From Sphingomonas sp. SRS2 (GTDB taxonomy: Bacteria > Pseudomonadota > Alphaproteobacteria > Sphingomonadales > Sphingomonadaceae): 64,000 nucleotides of DNA. Shown here in pieces: positions 33,754 to 42,538 of the stretch. Numbering within the stretch: position 1 is the first letter of the stretch; each line of letters opens with the position of its first letter. The stretch lies in assembly GCF_000971055.1 (NCBI RefSeq), contig NZ_LARW01000077.1, positions 62,001 through 126,000 of the forward strand, given 5' to 3'. Both the position numbers and the translations under genes were made by a program. The notes beneath the pieces were generated by a model. It did no database searches. It was not told the DNA's origin and saw nothing but the letters and a program-made list of their open reading frames with translations.

Positions 33754-36063
33754 ATGAGCGGCGCGATAAAGAAGGTCTGTGTCATCGGCGCGGGCACAAT
33801 GGGCGCAGGGATTGCCGCGCAGGCGGCGAATGCCGGCGTGCCGGTGCTGCTGCTCGACATCGTCCCCAAGGAGGGGGCGAACCGCAATGCGATCGCCGAG
33901 GGGGCGGTCGCGAAGATGCTCAAGGCCGATCCCGCCCCCTTCATGTCGAAGGCCGCGGCAAAGCTGATCGAAACCGGCAATGTCGAGGACGACCTCGCCA
34001 GGGTTGCCGACTGCGACTGGATCGTCGAGGCGGTGATCGAGCGGCTCGACATCAAGCAGAGCCTCTATGCGAAGCTGGAGGAGGTGCGGAAGACGGGGAC
34101 CGCCATCTCGTCGAACACTTCGACGATTCCGCTCGGCAAGCTGATCGAAGGCCGGTCCGACGCGTTCGCCGCCGATTTCCTGATCACCCATTTCTTCAAT
34201 CCGCCGCGCTATATGCGGCTGCTGGAGATCGTCACCGGTCCGAAGACCAGCAAGGAAACCGCCGCCAAGGTCGCCGATTTCGCTGACCGCGCGATGGGCA
34301 AGACGATCGTCCGCACGAACGATACGCCCGGCTTTATCGCGAATCGGATCGGTACATATTGGTTGCAGGTCGCGGTTAACGCCGCGATCGACCTCGGGCT
34401 GACGATCGAGGAGGCCGACGCGATCGGCGGCAAGCCGATGGGCGTGCCGAAGACCGGCGTGTTCGGGCTGATCGATCTGGTCGGTATCGACCTGATGCCG
34501 CTGCTCCAGAAGAGCCTGACCGCGACGCTGTCCGAAGGCGACGCCTATTTCGCCACCGTACGCCCGATGCCGCTGATCGATAAGATGATCGCCGAGGGCT
34601 ATACCGGCCGCAAGGGCAAAGGCGGTTTCTACCGGATCAACCGCGAGGCGGGGAAGCGCAAGGAGACGCTCGACCTCGTCACCGGCGAATATCGCCTGCC
34701 AATCAAGGCGCAGGCTCCGCGCGCGGAGCTCGCCGAACTGATCGCAATGCCGGGGAAGACCGGCGATTTCGCCTGGGCGGTGCTGGGCCAGCTGCTCAGC
34801 TATGCCGCGAGCCTGGTCGGCACCATCGCCGACGACATCGTCGCGATCGATGATGCGATGAAGCTCGGCTATAACTGGAAATATGGTCCGTTCGAGCTGA
34901 TCGATCAGATCGGCGCGGCGGCCTTCGCCAAGCGGCTGGCGGATGAGGGCCGGCCGGTTCCCGCGATCCTGCAAACCGCTGGCGACCGGAGCTTCTACCG
35001 CGTCGAGGGCGGCAAGCGTCAATATCTCGGCCTCAACGGGGACTATCACGATCTTGTGCGTGCCGAGGGCGTGCTGCTGCTCGAGGACGTCAAGCGTGCG
35101 GGCAAGCCGATCCTGAAGAATGGATCGGCGTCGCTCTGGGACATCGGCGATGGCGTCGCCTGCTTCGAATTCACCTCGAAGATGAACGCGCTCGATGGCG
35201 ATACGCTCAAGCTGCTCGGCCAGGCGGTCGAGCATGTCGCCACGTCGATGAAGGCGCTGGTCGTATATAATGAGGGCAGCAACTTCTCGGCGGGCGCAAA
35301 TCTCGGCCTCGCGCTCTTTGCGGTGAACATCGCCGCATGGGGCGAGATCGACAAGCTCGTGACCGGCGGCCAGCAGGCCTATAAAGCGCTCAAATATGCT
35401 CCCTTCCCGGTCGTGGCCGCGCCCGCTGGCCTCGCGCTCGGCGGCGGTTGTGAGATCGTCCTTCATGCCGATGCGGTCCAGGCGCATGCCGAAACCTATA
35501 TCGGCCTCGTCGAATGCGGTGTCGGGCTCGTCCCCGGCTGGGGCGGCTGCGGCGAATATATCGATCGCTGGGTGAAGTCGGGCTTGTTGCCCAAGGGCCC
35601 GATGCCCGCCGTCGGCAAGGCGTTCGAGACAATCTCGACCGCGACCGTCGCCAAGTCGGCGGCTGAGGCGAAGGAGCTGCTGTTCCTGCTTAAGGACGAC
35701 GGCATCACGATGAACCGCGACCGGCTGCTTGCCGACGCCAAGGCGCGCGCTCTTGCGATGGTCGATGGCTATGCGCCGCCGAAACCTCCCGAGTTCCGTC
35801 TGCCCGGCGAGAGTGGCCGGGTCGGCCTGAACATGGCGGCGCAGGGCTTCCGCAAGCGGGGCCTCGCCACCGATTACGACATGGTCGTGTCCGATGCGCT
35901 GGCGAAGGTGCTGACCGGCGGCGACGCCGATCTCGTCGACGTCGTCACCGAGGAAGCGATGCTGGGCCTCGAACGCGAGGCCTTCATGTCCCGCGTGCGT
36001 GATCCGCGTACTCAAGCCCGGGTCGAGACGATGCTCGAAACCGGCAAGCCGCTAAGAAACTGA
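33754..36063 (+). CDS. fadB: 3-hydroxyacyl-CoA dehydrogenase / enoyl-CoA hydratase fusion
   Basis: The 769-residue protein joins two beta-oxidation steps. The NAD-binding dehydrogenase comes first (VCVIGAGTMGAGIAAQAANAG; SNTSTIPL; ITHFFNPPRYM), and a crotonase-type hydratase domain follows from about residue 480 (NFSAGANLGLA; PVVAAPAGLALGGGCEIVL; LVECGVGLVPGWGG). This order is the reverse of E. coli FadB and matches the FadN/long-chain type. ATG 33754 follows the thiolase stop; GTG 33748 is an alternative. The frame continues upstream only as a shadow of the thiolase. Confidence 0.93.
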   Translation: MSGAIKKVCVIGAGTMGAGIAAQAANAGVPVLLLDIVPKEGANRNAIAEGAVAKMLKADPAPFMSKAAAKLIETGNVEDDLARVADCDWIVEAVIERLDIKQSLYAKLEEVRKTGTAISSNTSTIPLGKLIEGRSDAFAADFLITHFFNPPRYMRLLEIVTGPKTSKETAAKVADFADRAMGKTIVRTNDTPGFIANRIGTYWLQVAVNAAIDLGLTIEEADAIGGKPMGVPKTGVFGLIDLVGIDLMPLLQKSLTATLSEGDAYFATVRPMPLIDKMIAEGYTGRKGKGGFYRINREAGKRKETLDLVTGEYRLPIKAQAPRAELAELIAMPGKTGDFAWAVLGQLLSYAASLVGTIADDIVAIDDAMKLGYNWKYGPFELIDQIGAAAFAKRLADEGRPVPAILQTAGDRSFYRVEGGKRQYLGLNGDYHDLVRAEGVLLLEDVKRAGKPILKNGSASLWDIGDGVACFEFTSKMNALDGDTLKLLGQAVEHVATSMKALVVYNEGSNFSAGANLGLALFAVNIAAWGEIDKLVTGGQQAYKALKYAPFPVVAAPAGLALGGGCEIVLHADAVQAHAETYIGLVECGVGLVPGWGGCGEYIDRWVKSGLLPKGPMPAVGKAFETISTATVAKSAAEAKELLFLLKDDGITMNRDRLLADAKARALAMVDGYAPPKPPEFRLPGESGRVGLNMAAQGFRKRGLATDYDMVVSDALAKVLTGGDADLVDVVTEEAMLGLEREAFMSRVRDPRTQARVETMLETGKPLRN

Positions 36064-36082
36064 GCTTCAGGAGCAGGATAAG

Positions 36083-37873
36083 ATGCAAGTCTATGAGGCC
36101 CCGCTGCGCGATATGCGCTTCCTCGTCCACGAACTGTTCAAGGATGACGGCTTCGGCGATCTCCCTGCCCATGCCGAGTTCACCCCGGACCTGATCGATG
36201 CGGTGATCGAGGAGGCGGCGAAGCTGGCGCAGGACGTGCTGCTCCCGCTCAACGCCAGTGGTGATGTCGAGGGCTGCGTCTGGGAAAATGGCGTCGTCCG
36301 CACGCCGAAGGGTTTCAAGGAAGCCTATGCCCAGTTCCGCGACGGCGGCTGGTGCTCGCTCGCGAACGATCCCAAATGGGGCGGGCAGGGCCTGCCCGAG
36401 ACGGTCAACAAGCTGGTCGAGGAGATGATCAGCTCGTCGAATCTCAGCTTCGGCCTCTATCCCGGGCTGACCCATGGCGGCACCACCGCGCTCAAGGCGC
36501 ATGCGACCCCGGATCTTCAGGAGCGTTTCCTGCCGAAAATGGTGTCGGGCGAATGGTCGGGCACGATGTGCCTGACTGAGCCGCATTGCGGCACCGACCT
36601 CGGCCTGCTGCGCACCAAGGCCGTGCCGCAGGATGACGGCAGCTACAGGATCACCGGCAACAAGATCTTCATCTCGGCAGGCGAGCATGACCTGACCGAG
36701 AACATCATCCATCTCGTCCTCGCCCGGATGCCCGACGCGCCGAGGGGCGTGAAGGGGATCAGCCTGTTCGTCGTCCCCAAATATCTGCCCAAGGCGGATG
36801 GATCGGTCGGTCCGTCGAACGGCGTGCTGTGCACCGGCATCGAACACAAGATGGGGCTGAAGGCGTCGGCGACCTGCCAGATGAGCTTCGACGATTCGAC
36901 CGGCTGGCTGGTCGGCGAGCCGCATCAGGGCCTCAACGCGATGTTCACGATGATGAATACCGAGCGCGTCTCGGTCGGCGTCCAGGGGCTGGGCGTCGCC
37001 ACCGCCGCCTATCAGAGCGCGGTCGCCTATGCGAAGGATCGTATCCAGGGCCGCGCCCTGTCCGGCCCCAAGCGGCCCGATCTCGCCGCCGATCCGATCA
37101 TCGTCCACCCCGATGTCCGCCGCATGCTGATGACGATGCGCGCCTATAGCGAGGGGTGCCGCGCGCTCAGCCTGTGGGTCGCCCGTGCGCTCGATGCCGA
37201 GCGCCATTCGGAAGACCCCGAGATCCGCCAGCGGGCTGAAGACATGACCGCGCTGATGACCCCGGTGGTCAAGGCGCTGCTCACCGATCTCGGCCATGAA
37301 TCCGCTCAGCTCGGCATCCAGGTCTATGGCGGCCATGGCTACATCCGCGAGCATGGCGTCGAGCAATATGCCCGCGATGCCCGCATCGCGATGATCTATG
37401 AAGGCACCAATGGCGTGCAGGCGCTCGACCTCGTCGGCCGCAAGCTGCCCGCGCATGGCGGCCGCTATCTGCGGTCCTTCTTCCATCCTGTGTCGGAGTT
37501 CATCGAGCAGCACAAAGCGGTGCCGGGCATGGAGAAAATGGTCGAGGCTCTGGAAAAGGCGTTCGGCGCGCTCCAGCTCTCGACCGCGACGATCGCCCAG
37601 AAGGGCATGGCTGATCCGGAGGAAGCGGGCGCCGCCTCGTCCGACTATCTCCGCCTGCTCGGGCTGGTTGCAATCGCCTATCTCTTTGCGAAATCGGCGA
37701 AGATCGCGGGCATGAAGAAGATGTTCGGGCAGGATCCCGACGGCTTCTACGCCGCCAAGCTGATCACGGTGCGCTTCTTCTACGAACGCCTGCTGCCGCA
37801 AGTCGCAACGCTGTTCACTGCGATTAAGGCCGGCAAGGCGTCGATGATGGACATGCCCGAAGACGCGTTCTGA
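36083..37873 (+). CDS. Acyl-CoA dehydrogenase with C-terminal extension
   Basis: This flavoenzyme makes trans-2-enoyl-CoA from acyl-CoA, the first beta-oxidation step. The 596-residue chain has the ACAD N-terminal helices, the FAD/substrate strand region (MCLTEPHCGTDLG; ITGNKIFISAGEHD) and the C-terminal helical domain with YGGHGYIREHGVEQYARDARI and YEGTNGVQALDL. The extra ~130 residues mark the large bacterial DUF-extended class. An AGGAGCAGGA site precedes ATG 36083. It completes the operon; an array of hairpins follows. Confidence 0.92.
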   Translation: MQVYEAPLRDMRFLVHELFKDDGFGDLPAHAEFTPDLIDAVIEEAAKLAQDVLLPLNASGDVEGCVWENGVVRTPKGFKEAYAQFRDGGWCSLANDPKWGGQGLPETVNKLVEEMISSSNLSFGLYPGLTHGGTTALKAHATPDLQERFLPKMVSGEWSGTMCLTEPHCGTDLGLLRTKAVPQDDGSYRITGNKIFISAGEHDLTENIIHLVLARMPDAPRGVKGISLFVVPKYLPKADGSVGPSNGVLCTGIEHKMGLKASATCQMSFDDSTGWLVGEPHQGLNAMFTMMNTERVSVGVQGLGVATAAYQSAVAYAKDRIQGRALSGPKRPDLAADPIIVHPDVRRMLMTMRAYSEGCRALSLWVARALDAERHSEDPEIRQRAEDMTALMTPVVKALLTDLGHESAQLGIQVYGGHGYIREHGVEQYARDARIAMIYEGTNGVQALDLVGRKLPAHGGRYLRSFFHPVSEFIEQHKAVPGMEKMVEALEKAFGALQLSTATIAQKGMADPEEAGAASSDYLRLLGLVAIAYLFAKSAKIAGMKKMFGQDPDGFYAAKLITVRFFYERLLPQVATLFTAIKAGKASMMDMPEDAF

Positions 37874-37897
37874 TCGGTTAGACAGCAGTGGTTGAGC

Positions 37898-38010
37898 CGG
37901 GACGCTTTAGCGTCCCGCAAGGCCGAACGGCCGCCTGAGCTTATGCGAGGAAGCCAAGGCCAGCGGATGCTGGCCGCCCGGCGTTTGAGGGCGCCCGCGC
38001 TCGCGCGGGC
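37898..38010. repeat. Array of four perfect hairpins between convergent genes
   Basis: In 113 bases there are four exact inverted repeats: CGGGACGC-TTTA-GCGTCCCG (37898-37917), GGCCG-AA-CGGCC (37921-37932), GGCCAGC-GGAT-GCTGGCC (37958-37975) and GCCCGCGC-TC-GCGCGGGC (37993-38010). None has a T tract on either side. Position between two converging transcripts suggests a double-sided transcription end or 3'-end protection. Confidence 0.7.
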
Positions 38011-38017
38011 CAAAAGA

Positions 38018-39568
38018 TTACGCCGCCTTCAGCCGATCGATGAAGGTCTTCGTGACCTTCTCCAGCGTGACCGCATGGCCCAGCAGGTCGCCGGCCGCGC
38101 CACGGACCTGGCTGGACAGCTTGCCCGCATCGTTGGCGACCGAGGCGACCTGGACGATGCGTTCGGCCATGTCGTCGGCGCCTTCGGCGGTGTGCCGGGC
38201 ATTGTCCTCCAGCCGCTGTGCGGTGCTGCGTTGTTCGGCGAGCATGTTGCGGATGCCGTTTGCCGCGTCCGCGAGCTGATCGACGACGCGCGAGACATCG
38301 CTGAGCGACCCCTCCGCTACCTGCGCGCCCGCATGGACGCCTTCAATCAGAGCGGTGATCTCGGCAGTGGCCCGGGCGGCTTGTCCGGCGAGGCTCTTCA
38401 CCTCGGTCGCGACCACGGCAAAGCCCTGCCCGGCGGTGCCGGCGCGGGCGGCTTCGATCGTCGCGTTGAGCGCGAGCAGATTGGTGTTCGACGCGATCGA
38501 CTGGATGCGTCCGGTGAACTCGCCGATGTCGGTCGCCCGCTCGGCGAGCGAACGGACCGCCTTGTCCCCGGTTTCGGAATTGGAGCGCGCACGCGCGCTG
38601 AGTTCGGCCTGCTGATCGATCCGTGCGGCGATCCCCGCGATCGATCTGGACAATTCGACGACGCTGCCGGCGACCTCGCGCGCGGCGCGACTGGCGCCGT
38701 TGGCGCGTTCGGCCACGGCGGCGCTTTGCCGGCCGCTGTCATTGGCGAGGTCGTTCAGTGCGCTCGACGCCGCCTCGAGCTGGGTGGCGGCGGCGCCGAC
38801 CGAACTCACCACGACATGGACCGAGCCCTCGAACTGCTCGGCAAGCGCCAGCAATTCCTTCGAGCGGGCGGCTGCGGCGGTGCGCTCGCTATCCTCGCGC
38901 CGGGTTCGTTCGACCGCGACTCGTTTGTCGGCATCGGCGGCGGCGGTCAGGGCGCGTTCGGCGGCGGCCTGTGCGGCGCGTGCTTCGACCATCGCAGCCT
39001 CGGCCTCGGCGGCCAGCGTCTCGCTGGCGGCGCGCGCGTGGCCCTGGCCGACGAGAACGGCCTTCAGACGGCGAGTCATCAGCGCGAGCGCGATGAATTC
39101 GAGGATCACGGCAACGGCATGGACCATCACCCGGCCGATATTGCCGGTTCCGGTGAAGACCCATTCGGGCGCTAGATAGTCGAGCAACAGATGGTGCAGC
39201 GCGATCAGCAGGGTCGCAAGCAGCATCGGCCGCCAGTCGCACAACAGCGACAGCGCCGCGAGCGCGACAAAGAAGTACATATGCATGTCCATCTGCCAGC
39301 TATGCCCGCGAAAGGCATAAACCAGCATCGCCGGAAGCGCGGCGGCAAGCACGCCCATGACGAGCCGGGCGACGAAGTCGTGCCGCGAGTGAAGCGCCAT
39401 GTGCACCGGCACGATATTGATCAGGACGGCCATCGTGACGAGTGGCCAGCCGCCCCGGATCAATCCGAAGGCGACGCCGATCGCGAACTGGAGCGCGATG
39501 AAGCAGCTGACGATGACGAGCAGCCGGATTCCCCCGACGCGCAGCTGATCCAGTTCGGAGATCCTCAT
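38018..39568 (-). CDS. Methyl-accepting chemotaxis-type membrane protein
   Basis: The 516-residue protein has about six membrane helices in residues 15-195 with almost no periplasmic domain, a long Ala/Glu-rich coiled coil, then the MCP signalling domain with its hairpin tip: NLLALNATIEAARAG, GQGFAVVATEVKSLA. No HAMP domain or C-terminal CheR pentapeptide is visible, and no che genes are adjacent. It may sense a membrane or intracellular cue. ATG 39568 overlaps the upstream gene stop by four bases; the long frame further upstream is a shadow. Confidence 0.87.
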   Translation of the reverse strand: MRISELDQLRVGGIRLLVIVSCFIALQFAIGVAFGLIRGGWPLVTMAVLINIVPVHMALHSRHDFVARLVMGVLAAALPAMLVYAFRGHSWQMDMHMYFFVALAALSLLCDWRPMLLATLLIALHHLLLDYLAPEWVFTGTGNIGRVMVHAVAVILEFIALALMTRRLKAVLVGQGHARAASETLAAEAEAAMVEARAAQAAAERALTAAADADKRVAVERTRREDSERTAAAARSKELLALAEQFEGSVHVVVSSVGAAATQLEAASSALNDLANDSGRQSAAVAERANGASRAAREVAGSVVELSRSIAGIAARIDQQAELSARARSNSETGDKAVRSLAERATDIGEFTGRIQSIASNTNLLALNATIEAARAGTAGQGFAVVATEVKSLAGQAARATAEITALIEGVHAGAQVAEGSLSDVSRVVDQLADAANGIRNMLAEQRSTAQRLEDNARHTAEGADDMAERIVQVASVANDAGKLSSQVRGAAGDLLGHAVTLEKVTKTFIDRLKAA

Positions 39569-39900
39569 GCTTCTTGTCCCTGTGGGGCTGTGGAGCCGCA
39601 AATTATCTCTGGCGCGGCGATCAGCACGATGCCCCGGCGCAGCAAGGCGGTACCCAGCCGCGCACGTTCGCCGCGCACCAGCAACGATCCCGCGACGGGC
39701 CCTTGCCCCAACAGCAAAGCGCCCCGCCGGACGGCGAGCCCGGGCAAGTCGGCCCGGGCGCGCGTGGTCAGTGGCACGAGGAGCATCGCGCCCCGTACTG
39801 GCGGCGCGAAGGCGAACATGCCGAAGGCGGCGAGCAGCATGAGGAGCTGCACGGCGATTGGCGTCAGGCGAGAGAGAATCAGGGGCCTTTGCGGAATCAT
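39565..39900 (-). CDS. Small membrane-anchored hypothetical protein (111 aa)
   Basis: One N-terminal hydrophobic segment (AVQLLMLLAAFGMFAFAPP), either an uncleaved anchor or signal peptide, is followed by a basic region with PLTTRARADLPGLAVRRG and GPVAGSLLVRGER. Its stop overlaps the MCP start (ATGA), so the two are coupled and may act together, for example as an accessory sensor part. I do not recognise the family. The binding site is weak (GGAT). Confidence 0.5.
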   Translation of the reverse strand: MIPQRPLILSRLTPIAVQLLMLLAAFGMFAFAPPVRGAMLLVPLTTRARADLPGLAVRRGALLLGQGPVAGSLLVRGERARLGTALLRRGIVLIAAPEIICGSTAPQGQEA

Positions 39901-40132
39901 GATCCGGCTGTCGGGCAGCTAAGGTTAGCAAATCGCTAAAAAGGCGCGAAAAATTGTTCTGAATGCCGGAAAAGTCGACCATAGCCTTAGTGTCGGCACG
40001 ATGCGCTTCGCATATTGCCCTGCGCAGCGGCTTCGCCTATATCGCGGCTACTTCTCGACATTGGAAACTTTGCCGGGCTCGGGGGCGGAAGCCTCCGGGA
40101 CATGAACTGCTGTCTTTTGATACGGAGCCTGA
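39901..40132. other. Divergent intergenic region before rimP
   Basis: The 232-base gap holds the promoters of the MCP unit (left) and of the rimP-infB operon (right). An AT-rich core lies at about 39920-39960. I see no confident -35/-10 pair and no open frame with a binding site. A CGGAG ribosome binding site precedes rimP. Confidence 0.4.
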
Positions 40133-40693
40133 ATGGCGGATATCGCCGCACTGACGAAGCTGATCGAGCCCGAGGCCGAGGCCCTGGGGCTCTCGCTCGT
40201 GCGCGTTGCCTTCTTCGGCGGCAAGAGCGATCCGACGCTGCAGGTGATGGCGGAGCGCCCGGATACGCGCCAGTTGGTGATCGCCGATTGCGAGGCGCTG
40301 TCGCGGCGGATTTCCGAGAAGTTCGACGAACTTGACCCGATCGAGGAAGCCTATCGGCTTGAGGTCAGCTCGCCTGGCATAGATCGCCCGCTGACCCGCG
40401 TCACCGACTGGACCGACTGGGCCGGCTTCGACGTGCGGGTGAAGCTCGCCAGCCCGCTCGACGGCCGCAAGCAGTTCGACGGGCGGATCGTTGCCAGCGA
40501 TGGCGACTCGGTCACGCTCGGTGTAAACAAAATTGGTGAGGTGGTGGTCCCGCTGGCCCAAATCGCCGGCGCGAAGCTGATCCTGACCGACGCTCTCATC
40601 AAGGCCACCGCGCCACTCTCCACAGAGGGTGCGGACACGATCATCGAAGATGCGCCGCTCGACGACGCCGACACGACTAAACTGGAAGGATAG
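40133..40693 (+). CDS. rimP: Ribosome maturation factor RimP
   Basis: RimP helps late assembly of the 30S subunit. The 186-residue product has the N-terminal alpha/beta domain (LEVSSPGIDRPLT is the diagnostic block) and a C-terminal SH3-like domain (ASPLDGRKQFDGRIVAS; AKLILTDALI). The ~30-residue acidic tail is an extension found in alphaproteobacteria. It leads the rimP-nusA-infB-rbfA operon, seven bases before nusA. Confidence 0.94.
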   Translation: MADIAALTKLIEPEAEALGLSLVRVAFFGGKSDPTLQVMAERPDTRQLVIADCEALSRRISEKFDELDPIEEAYRLEVSSPGIDRPLTRVTDWTDWAGFDVRVKLASPLDGRKQFDGRIVASDGDSVTLGVNKIGEVVVPLAQIAGAKLILTDALIKATAPLSTEGADTIIEDAPLDDADTTKLEG

Positions 40694-40700
40694 ACTCGTC

Positions 40701-42299
40701 ATGGCCACCGCCATCACTGCCAACCGCGCCGAACTGCTCGCAATCGCCGATGCCGTCGCCCGCGAGAAGCTGATCGATCGCGAAATCGTGATCGAGGCGA
40801 TGGAGGACGCGATCCAGCGCGCCGCCCGCGCGCGCTATGGCGCCGAGAACGACATTCGCGCCAAGATCGACGGCAAGACCGGCGATATGCGGCTGTGGCG
40901 CGTCGTCGAGGTGGTCGAGCTCGTCGACGACTATTTCAAGCAGGTCTCGGTCGACGAGGCGCAGAAGCTGCAGAAGGGCGCCGTCGTCGGCGACTATATC
41001 GTCGATCCGCTGCCCCCGATCGAGTTCGGCCGCATTGCCGCGCAGGCCGCCAAGCAGGTGATCTTCCAGAAGGTCCGCGATGCCGAGCGCGAGCGCCAGT
41101 ATGACGAGTTCAAGGACCGCGCGAGCGAGATCATCACCGGCGTCGTCAAGCGCGTCGAGTTCGGCCATGTCGTCGTCGACCTGGGCCGCGCCGAGGGCGT
41201 CATCCGCCGCGATCAGCAGATCCCGCGCGAAGTCGTCCGCGTCGGCGATCGCGTCCGTTCGCTGATCCTCAGCGTGCGCCGCGAAAATCGCGGGCCGCAG
41301 ATTTTCCTGAGCCGCGCGCATCCCGACTTCATGAAGAAGCTGTTCGCGCAGGAAGTCCCCGAAATCTACGATGGCATCATCGAGATCAAGGCCGCGGCCC
41401 GCGATCCCGGCAGCCGCGCCAAGATCGGCGTCATCTCGCATGACGGTTCGATCGATCCGGTCGGCGCTTGCGTCGGCATGAAGGGCAGCCGCGTCCAGGC
41501 CGTCGTGCAGGAGATGCAGGGCGAGAAGATCGACATCATCCCCTGGTCGCCGGATATCGCGACCTTCGTGGTCAACGCGCTTCAGCCCGCCCAGGTCGCC
41601 CGCGTCGTGATCGACGAGGAGGAAGAGCGCATCGAGGTGGTCGTCCCCGACGATCAGCTCAGCCTCGCCATCGGCCGCCGTGGCCAGAATGTCCGCCTTG
41701 CCAGCCAACTGACCGGCAAGGCGATCGACATCCTGACCGAAGCCGACGCCAGCGAGAAGCGCCAGAAGGAGTTCATGCAGAATTCCGAGATGTTCCAGAC
41801 CGAGCTCGACGTCGACGAAACGCTGGCCCAGCTGCTGGTAGCCGAAGGCTTCGGCGCGCTCGAAGAGGTCGCCTATGTCGATCTCGACGAGATCGCGTCG
41901 ATCGAAGGCTTCGACGAGGAGCTTGGCGCGGAGCTGCAGAATCGTGCGCAGGAAGCGCTGGAGCGCCGCGAAGCCGCCGCCCGCGAGGAACGTCGCGGCC
42001 TCGGCGTCGAGGACGCGCTGGCCGAGTTGCCTTATCTGACCGAGGCGATGCTGGTCACGCTCGGCAAGGCGGGCATCAAGACGCTCGACGACCTCGCCGA
42101 TCTGGCCACCGACGAGCTGATCCAGAAGAAGCGCGCCGAGCAGCGCCGCCGTCCGAACAGCGATCGTCCGGAGCGCCCCGAGCGCGCCGAGCGTGAAGAG
42201 AACAAGGCTGGCGTGCTGGGCGAATATGGCCTGAGCGAGGACCAGGGCAATGAGATCATCATGGCCGCCCGCGCCCATTGGTTCACCGACGAGGCCTGA
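40701..42299 (+). CDS. nusA: Transcription termination/antitermination protein NusA
   Basis: NusA binds RNA polymerase and controls pausing, termination and antitermination. The 532-residue protein has the N-terminal domain, S1 (VVKRVEFGHVVVDLG), two KH domains (DPVGACVGMKGSRVQAV; LAIGRRGQNVRLASQLTG) and C-terminal helix-hairpin-helix repeats. Between the latter is a highly charged linker (RRRPNSDRPERPERAERE). ATG 40701 was chosen by homology; the earlier frame lies within rimP. Confidence 0.96.
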   Translation: MATAITANRAELLAIADAVAREKLIDREIVIEAMEDAIQRAARARYGAENDIRAKIDGKTGDMRLWRVVEVVELVDDYFKQVSVDEAQKLQKGAVVGDYIVDPLPPIEFGRIAAQAAKQVIFQKVRDAERERQYDEFKDRASEIITGVVKRVEFGHVVVDLGRAEGVIRRDQQIPREVVRVGDRVRSLILSVRRENRGPQIFLSRAHPDFMKKLFAQEVPEIYDGIIEIKAAARDPGSRAKIGVISHDGSIDPVGACVGMKGSRVQAVVQEMQGEKIDIIPWSPDIATFVVNALQPAQVARVVIDEEEERIEVVVPDDQLSLAIGRRGQNVRLASQLTGKAIDILTEADASEKRQKEFMQNSEMFQTELDVDETLAQLLVAEGFGALEEVAYVDLDEIASIEGFDEELGAELQNRAQEALERREAAAREERRGLGVEDALAELPYLTEAMLVTLGKAGIKTLDDLADLATDELIQKKRAEQRRRPNSDRPERPERAEREENKAGVLGEYGLSEDQGNEIIMAARAHWFTDEA

Positions 42300-42304
42300 C
42301 GCTC

Positions 42305-42538
42305 ATGCCGTTCGTCGACATCCGCCTCGCGGGCACCGCCACGCGCGAACAGAAGGCCGCCATCGTCGCTGACGTGACGCGGTCGCTGGGCGCGCATCTC
42401 GGCAAGTCGGCGAGTGCGGTCCAGGTGAACATCCTCGAACTTTCCCCGGAAAATTACGGGGCGGGCGGTCTGCTCATCGCGGACCATCCCGCCACCGTCG
42501 CCACGCAGGAGGTCGCTCCCGCGAATGGCACACGATGA
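42305..42538 (+). CDS. Tautomerase family protein (4-oxalocrotonate tautomerase-like)
   Basis: The 77-residue product begins MPFVDIRLAG, so Pro2 becomes the catalytic N-terminal proline after Met removal, as in 4-oxalocrotonate tautomerases. EQKAAIVADVTRSLG and YGAGGLL match the family helix and hairpin. It is a single small subunit, expected to form a hexamer. It sits unusually inside the nusA-ylxR gap: five bases after nusA, and its last 14 bases overlap the next gene. The substrate is unknown. Confidence 0.8.
   Translation: MPFVDIRLAGTATREQKAAIVADVTRSLGAHLGKSASAVQVNILELSPENYGAGGLLIADHPATVATQEVAPANGTR

Noticed and set aside
33613-36015. 800-codon reverse frame opposite fadB
   Set aside because: Length comes from high GC and strong codon bias of fadB; no recognisable protein features.
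35984-37801. 605-codon reverse frame opposite the acyl-CoA dehydrogenase gene
   Set aside because: Antisense shadow; the product is rich in His/Arg/Gly with no domain, while the plus strand is a full-length dehydrogenase.
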